A DNA stretch of 64,000 nucleotides from Alisma plantago-aquatica (lineage: Eukaryota > Streptophyta > Magnoliopsida > Alismatales > Alismataceae). The DNA is taken from assembly GCA_963693085.1 (NCBI GenBank), contig OY856409.1, positions 1,164,730,749 through 1,164,794,748 on the forward strand, given 5' to 3'. The first letter of the stretch is position 1, and the number at the start of each line of letters is the position of its first letter. Shown here one piece after another: positions 58,415-64,000 of the stretch. The notes under the pieces are model-generated. The model saw nothing but the letters and a program-made list of their open reading frames with translations, searched no databases and was not told the DNA's origin. The position numbers and the translations under genes were made by a program.

Positions 58415-59860
58415 CATTGCTCGCCCTCGAGCAACTCATCCTTAGAATAGAATTGCAAATGTCAACTGAAAAACAACAAACCAACCCAACATCCCATATG
58501 ACTCCCACTGATCATTCACAAACCGGCCTTCTCTAACCACAGAACAGTAGTTACCCTAAAGGCGACAGTAATCATCAATAAAAGAAATTGACCTCCAAAC
58601 CGATGAACACTATCACATAAGGTAGTTAACATAATAAAATTCGCCGGTTCAGACTCGGTGCATCCTGTGATCGCCTATACTACGTTGCTCGCCCTAACTA
58701 CCATTTACATGGAAGCAGTTCTCCTGATATTCATTAGTGAGGAGAAATTCACGGTGGCCTACCAATCCGAGCAACGGGTGGATGAAAATGGGTAGCTCAT
58801 AGAAGAAAGTGGAAGTATTGTACAGTTTCAACATGCATAATACAAAAATGTCCTATATGATGCAAATGCACATTAGAAATGCCCTAATGCCTAAAATTGG
58901 GTGGAATGATGCATGCACTAACCATCCGCCTCAAAATGAGATGGATATCTAGTCAAGCTACATCATGTACTCAATTATCATGAAATGCAAGTGATATTAC
59001 GTTCCTTTCTCCTTCTTATTTCACTTTCTTCTAAATTTTTTTATATTGCATATTTTTAGTTTTTTTTTTTCAGCCCACACATCCATAATTACTTAAAGAT
59101 AATTTTATTGGGCTATTTTCTTCATACTCAGAAATTTTTGCACTATTTAGAAGGTATGGAACAATTTAATTCACCATTTGGGAAAAATTGAGATACATGA
59201 TATACTTTATGCATGAAAATCATGAATGCAACTACATGGCATGCACCTAAAGGTAATGTGCATGAATCACTATATTTTTTTTCTTTTTATGCAAACATAT
59301 AGAAAATACCAATGCAAGTCCTATCTAAATGCTATGCACACAAAAAGGAATTAAAACTGCACTTTACTTCCAATTCTTAGGTGGATTATAGAAAAATGAA
59401 GTGGAACGATCACAAGACTAGATGACTGAACCTTAGAAAGATATTATGTGTCCCTCCTTACTGACCTGTGTAGTAGTTTAGAGGGTTCTCTCTCTTACAT
59501 CCAATTAAAGTCTCATTACCATTTGGTTAGGTTAGGCTCAAACAACCATTTCCGTCCACTTTCATGAACCATTAGGAGTACATGTATGAAATATTGTTTT
59601 AAAGTTGACATAATCAATCATTTTCGTAGGATGTGTTCCCAAGGTCAAAACAAAACAAGCTATCCAAACACACCAAAATTTTCAAATTTCCCTTGAATTT
59701 CCCATGCACTAACAGCAAGATGACACACTTTTATGATGTCCACAATTACACTCGATAGCACATGGATCCTACAAAACTAAAATTGCAAGAAACAAATAAC
59801 AAGAGAACAAAAGCAATAATGCTAAAAACTGAAAACAATAAAAGATAGAGTTGTTCCAAC
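58415..59860 (-). other. 1.45-kb untranslated region of the Athila-type element
   Basis: AT-rich and without open frames, between the post-integrase ORF and the LTR. It is bounded on its upstream side by a second purine tract, at 59861-59880, that shares TTCAAGCTTAGGGG with the LTR-proximal one. Confidence 0.6.
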
Positions 59861-59935
59861 TACCCCCCTAAGCTTGAATTCGACTATGGCCTCATAGTAA
59901 AAAACAAACTTAAAGATTGGAACAAGGATACCCGA

Positions 59936-61525
59936 TCACTCTTGTGGAGGTGGAGGCGGGTATTGCGGCGCCGTGGGGTCCCAAGACGGGTATTGCCCCT
60001 GAAAGGTTGGATCATAATGGGGCATCGGAGGAGGCTGTGGATACCCCCCAAAATAATTCTGGCTCCAGTAATGATCGTAAAATGGTTGTTGCTGCTGCTC
60101 CATCCTATGCAGCCGATCATGGATGTTCTCTTGATTTGTGAAAAGAAGGCGTTCATTCTCGAAGATCGCCTGCTGGTTGACAAAAAGCCGGTTGGTGGTA
60201 TCTTGAATACCGGCGTACGCAGCGGTGTGGCTGTGCTGCGTCTGCTGAATATCTTGGAGCATGCTGTACATGCCTTGCATGGAATAGGCATCCTCGCTAG
60301 GCTGCGAGGGCTGTGGTGATGGCGGCGTAGGCTGTGATGATGAAGACGCACCCGGATGCATCCGAGGACGCTTCCGGGGTGCTACTCGTGCTCGAAGAGG
60401 TGTGAAGGCCTCTTCTTCCTCCTCAGCCTCGTCATCCTATCTGTCGTCGCCACCGTCATTGCCGCCTTCTTCATCATCGGAGCCGATGGCTATGATCGGC
60501 CATCTGAAATGTTGTGCGCCCGCGATGTTGAAGACGGGATCCGGCAGCGCGCACTCATGGTACGCTTGATTTATGTGGCAATGAGCAAAAGCCACGCCAT
60601 CCCGAAGAAGAATGAGATTGGCTCAGTGTAGATGCTGCAAGTTGACCTTGCTTCTCGTAGAAAGAGGAGTCAGCTGATCGAGATTCAAGCCCAAGTAGAG
60701 GGCTACCTTGGTGACAAGCCCCCCAAAATGGATCGGGGCTTTTCTCGTGCTCCTCTTCACCGCCAAAACTCGTTGTAGAAAGAATGCACCCCAGTTGCAT
60801 TCTTGGCGCTTCAGGAGCTGATATAAGAAGAAAAGATCCGTCTCCTAAAATTTGCTTAGCGCCAGATCACTTCAAGCAAAGATGGTGGAACTTAACATCC
60901 GGTGCAATACCCGAACAAACGGGTGCTCGAAGTTGGCTACCGCAGCGTTGTGGTAGCTCACCGACCTCCCTTGTGGCACCGTCACCAACTCGGAGAAGAG
61001 AGCGTCGTAGTTGGTGTGGTTATCCGGCTGCCGGTGGTCGTACTGGGAATGGTTCCAGTTGAAAATTGTGTTGAACTGCTTCAGCGTGAGGACGTAGTCG
61101 TGGTTGTACAGCCGGAAAGACACCCGGCCCTGGATCCACTCGCGGTCGGTAGCATTGATGTCGTTGGGAACGATGCAGACGTCCAACGACGCCATGAACT
61201 CGGCTACCAACTCTTTATATGTCGGTCAGTCACCAAAGAACGGCTGGCCATCTTAGTGAAACTCCAGTTCGCCAGGCCTTATTGGAGTGTGACGCGTCTG
61301 CCCGTTAAGAACATAGGCCAAGTTGGCCTCGAATCCGAGATCTTGAACCATCTCCCGGTCCACATACCGGGTAGGATCGATCTTCCTTTTTAAGATCTCC
61401 TCATAGATCTTCTTCACCTCGGTGGAAGGATGGACGAGTCGGGGACGTGCGACCGATCTTGGTGGTGGTAGTACGAAGTCCGGCGGAGTTGCACGTGAGG
61501 ACGAAGCTCCGGCTGTATGCACCAT
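59936..61525 (-). pseudogene. Athila-type post-integrase ORF, broken by stops only
   Basis: A single reading frame of 530 codons starts MVHTAGASSSRATPPDF and ends PPPPPQE. It is interrupted by six stop codons (near 61253, 61235, 60872, 60845, 60630 and 60435) with no frameshift. The N-terminal half has the pattern of the plant transposon protein domain found downstream of pol in Athila-type elements (segments EFMASLDVCIVPNDINATD, EWIQGRVSFRLYNHDYVLTL). The C-terminal part is a possible coiled coil followed by a Gln/Pro/Tyr-rich tail. No membrane segment is visible, so calling it env-like rests on position alone. Its role is unknown. Confidence 0.78.
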
Positions 61526-61743
61526 GTTGGCGATGAGAAATGGGTTGGAGAAGGAGAATCTCAGTGAAGATTGGAGAATCGGATCTCCGCTCGGTGATGA
61601 TCGTCGCTCGGTGATGCTGGTCTTCGCTCTTGGATGGCTTGGGGGAGTGCTCGGCGTAAAGGGAGGAGATCACTCTGAAGGTGTGACGTCAAATGACGTA
61701 ATGATTCTCCTTAAATAGACTTGGCCGGCGCTACTGTTGGCCC

Positions 61744-62285
61744 GTCGATACTATCGACGCGCGTCGATGGTATCGACTTGGGTCGATGCTATCCGCCCCT
61801 CACTGGTATCGACGGTCGTCGATTGCTGGATCTTGTAACCCGGATCGCTGTCATGTCGATACCATCGACACAGGTCGATGGTATCGACGCTGCACCCAGA
61901 TCGATGACGTGGAAGCCGCGATCGTCGTCGATTTCTTTGCTCGGATCGGTGACATGGATGGTCGATACCATCGACAGGTGTCGATAGTATCGACTTGGCT
62001 TCATTGCGACACTGCCTTTTTGCATTTCAACCTGGAACCATGTCGATACCATCGACAAGGCCGTCGATGGTATCGAGTTGACTGAGACAAATCGATCTGA
62101 ACTTCTCCAGAGATCTCGATGGTATCGATGCCTGTGTCGATACTATCGACGTTCCCTTCTTGACCACCTGTAGGTATGTCGATACCATCGACGAGGCCGT
62201 CGATGGTATCGACTCAGAACAAAATCTGTAGTCATCAACATGTACCCTTGTCGATACCATCGACGAGGGTGTCGATGGTATCGAC
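61744..62285. repeat. array B of GTCGAT-N3-ATCGAC 15-mers in the internal spacer
   Basis: About fourteen clear copies plus two degenerate ones, in pairs starting at 61744, 61782 (degenerate), 61855, 61961, 62042, 62115, 62178 and 62250. In most pairs an ACC or ACT form is followed after 4-6 bp by a GGT or AGT form, making an inverted repeat. The last intervals between pairs (63, then 72 bp) equal those in array A, and some spacers resemble each other (AACCTGAAGGTAT against CACCTGTAGGTAT). Confidence 0.95.
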
Positions 62286-62461
62286 TCTGCCTCAGCCTGC
62301 ACAATGAACAAACGGATCAAGGTATCTTCTTTATACTAAAAATTGAACAAAAATAAAGCAACCTACAATTATAATTAAACTATCCTAATGTACCGATGGT
62401 TGGGTTGCCTCCCAACAAGCGCCCTTCTTTAACGTCTTAGGCTAGACGGCTTCCGGGCATC

Positions 62462-63394
62462 TCATTCATCCAAAAGTGCAATGAGTATAACCTCATTCAC
62501 CTTCCTCTTGTAATTCTCACCAAAATAGAGCTTCAGTCTCTGTCCATTTATCAAGAACGTGGTATCACCATCACGCACTAGAATCGCGCCGTGTGGTTTG
62601 ACCTCTTCCACCACGAACGGTCCACTCCACTGGGATTTTAACTTCCCGGGATGCAACTTGAGTCGGGAGTTGAACAAAAAAACACTATCTCCTTTCTTGA
62701 ACGTGCGCAACTCGATGTGGCGATCGTGGATCAGTTTTGTGCGCTCCTTGTATATCCAGGCATTCTCATATGCCGTCATCCGTAACTCATCCAGCTCATT
62801 CAATTCGAACATTCTCTTCCTCCCAGCTTCATCATAACTTAGATTTAGCCTTCTAAGCGCCCAATGGGCCTTGTGCTCCAACTCCACCGGTAGGTGACAA
62901 GCCCGGCCATACGCCAACCTAAAAGGCGTGGTGCCTATAGGTGTTTTGTAGGCCGTTCTGTACGCCCACAGTGCATCCGGTAGTAGGGCACTCCAGTTCT
63001 TCCTCGTGGATGCCACCGTTCGCTCTAGAATCTTCTTAATCTCACGGTTGGAGACCTCCACTTGGCCTTGAGTCTGCGGATGATATGGGGTGCCAATGTT
63101 GTGCTTGACCCCATATTTCTTCAATAATGTCGAGAACTTCTGATTCTTGAAATGTGTACCCCCATCACTGATTATCATTCGGGGTATACCAAACCTGCAG
63201 AAAATATTCTCCTTCACGAACCTGCACACTACATTGGAATCATTAGTTCTTGTGGGGATTGCTTCCACCCACTTCGACACATAATCAACTGCTAATAAAA
63301 TATATAAATTTGAGTTCGAGGACACAAAGGGTCCCATGAAATCTATGCCCCACAAATCAAATACCTCAACTTCCTGAAATACATTCAGGGGCAT
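62462..63394 (-). CDS. Athila-type integrase, open frame
   Basis: 310 codons without stop. The catalytic triad is visible: Asp18 in WGIDFMGPF, Asp77 in IISDGGTHF and Glu113 in [11 protein letters not shown], with the D-35-E spacing of retroelement integrases. The C-terminal part has [19 protein letters not shown] and the [20 protein letters not shown] block of the GPY/F-type domain. The enzyme joins element cDNA to host DNA in the nucleus. It belongs to the pol polyprotein, but a TAG at 63395-63397 separates it from the upstream RNase H part. The ATG at its start is therefore an internal Met of the polyprotein, not an evolved start. Confidence 0.93.
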   Translation of the reverse strand: MPLNVFQEVEVFDLWGIDFMGPFVSSNSNLYILLAVDYVSKWVEAIPTRTNDSNVVCRFVKENIFCRFGIPRMIISDGGTHFKNQKFSTLLKKYGVKHNIGTPYHPQTQGQVEVSNREIKKILERTVASTRKNWSALLPDALWAYRTAYKTPIGTTPFRLAYGRACHLPVELEHKAHWALRRLNLSYDEAGRKRMFELNELDELRMTAYENAWIYKERTKLIHDRHIELRTFKKGDSVFLFNSRLKLHPGKLKSQWSGPFVVEEVKPHGAILVRDGDTTFLINGQRLKLYFGENYKRKVNEVILIALLDE

Positions 63395-63397
63395 CTC

Positions 63398-64000
63398 CTA
63401 TCGCTTCGAGATATTACCTGCTCGCTGACAAGGATCACATTGCCTCACAAAATCGTAGGCATCCCGAAACAAATTTGGCCAATAAAGGCCGCTTTCCAAA
63501 ACTTTAGCTGCCGTTCGCGAGCTGGCGTGGTGTCCTCCCGTAGGTGATGCATGGCAATGATGGAGAACACTCTCGTACTCCACTTCAGGCACACACCTGT
63601 GTAAAATACCGTCCCTGCATTGCTTAAGAAGAATTGGATCATCCCAAAAATAGTATCTCAAAGAATGAAAGAATCTCTTTTTTTCCTGATATGACCAATC
63701 TTCCAGGATGATCCCGCAAGCCAAATAATTAACAATTTCAGCGAACCAAGGCTCTTTAGAATTAATTTTTAAAAGTTGTTCATCGGGAAACGTCTCAGTT
63801 ATGGGTATATGCAAATCTTTTTCATCCACCCTATCTAACCTAGACAAATGATCAGCCACTACATTCTCAATTCCAGACTTATCCTTGATTTCAATGTCAA
63901 ATTCCTGTAAGAGCAAAATCCACCTAATGAGTCTAGGCTTTGCGTCTTTTTTCTCCATCAAGTATTTTATTGCAGCATGGTCAGTCCATACAACTACTTT
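63398..64000 (-). pseudogene. Athila-type RNase H end and integrase zinc domain, partial
   Basis: The frame runs off the window edge. It shows the RNase H C-terminus ([20 protein letters not shown] then SRL) and the zinc-binding integrase N-terminal domain ([20 protein letters not shown] followed by CDPCQRAG, His-His-Cys-Cys). It stops at TAG (63395-63397) after NISKR, exactly where the polyprotein should continue into the integrase core. A single nonsense change is enough to explain this. Confidence 0.9.

Larger units (their letters stand above)
56778..64000 (-). mobile_element. Athila-type Ty3/gypsy retrotransposon, 3' half
   Basis: Read from the window end leftwards: RNase H end, integrase zinc domain, integrase, a repeat-rich spacer, a post-integrase ORF, a polypurine tract and the 3' LTR (56778-58396). 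CAAGG at 56773-56777 would be one half of the target duplication. The integrase closely follows the Athila pattern ([18 protein letters not shown] start, [12 protein letters not shown]). Gag, protease, RT and the 5' LTR lie beyond position 64000. Confidence 0.92.

Noticed and set aside
59936..61525. Calling the post-integrase ORF an envelope gene
   Set aside because: No signal peptide or membrane segment is visible. Only its position matches so-called env-like ORFs.
57824..62285. CRISPR-like look of regularly recurring 15-mers with spacers
   Set aside because: Eukaryotic retrotransposon context, irregular spacing (28-70 bp), repeats in both senses and in close pairs, and no cas genes.

Overview
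This window is plant nuclear DNA, an angiosperm by its element families. It is intron-rich and AT-rich intergenic sequence packed with nested and decayed transposable elements. I cannot name the species. There is no bacterial-style gene organisation, no rRNA or tRNA gene that I recognise, and no CRISPR array. Only two pieces look like host-type genes: the last coding exon of an SnRK1 (SNF1-related kinase) beta subunit at 27155-27472 on the minus strand, and a Myb/SANT-like DNA-binding gene at 56081-56766 on the plus strand.

Layout. 149-5410: Ty1/copia element on the minus strand with LTRs and TTCAT target duplications; its reverse transcriptase is deleted. 6001-8368: a nearly pure 2.4 kb palindrome (foldback element) with a 9-10 bp target duplication of Mutator type. 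About 9000-26582: a degenerate Helitron (Rep/PIF1 helicase) with a 2.4 kb internal tandem duplication. Its 3' terminus (hairpin plus CTAG) lies at 26554-26582, separated from the helicase gene by a 9.67 kb LTR retrotransposon (16175-25845, TSD TATGA). That element has two LTRs of about 4.45 kb around only 745 bp of internal DNA. 27.1-31.4 kb: the SnRK1-beta exon, several small tandem duplications, a truncated LINE tail and a copia leader remnant. 32.9-38.9 kb: a solo copia end and two head-to-head Ty3/gypsy relics with primer-binding sites facing each other, one split by an 825 bp hAT-type element. 38.9-43.5 kb: a MITE, a tandem duplication and a PIF/Harbinger transposase scrap. 43618-46485: a LINE (RTE-like) with a 10 bp target duplication. 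46670-51952: a second copia element with 170 bp LTRs. 52-56.8 kb: GC-rich DNA, a 570-580 bp tandem repeat array and the SANT-like gene. 56778 to the window end: the 3' half of an Athila-type Ty3/gypsy element (RNase H, integrase, post-integrase ORF, LTR), continuing beyond 64000.

The coding parts are mostly relics carrying stops and frameshifts. The exception is the Athila integrase reading frame, which is intact over 310 codons. The most unusual structures are (i) two arrays of 15-mer near-palindromes, GTCGAT-N3-ATCGAC, arranged as hairpin-forming pairs in both the LTR and the internal spacer of the Athila-type element; (ii) a 21-bp-period array of micro-hairpins with changing stem sequences inside the giant LTRs; (iii) the 2.4 kb palindrome; and (iv) the inverted gypsy pair with facing primer-binding sites. 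I saw no evidence of a new enzymatic system. The interest here is in element architecture.
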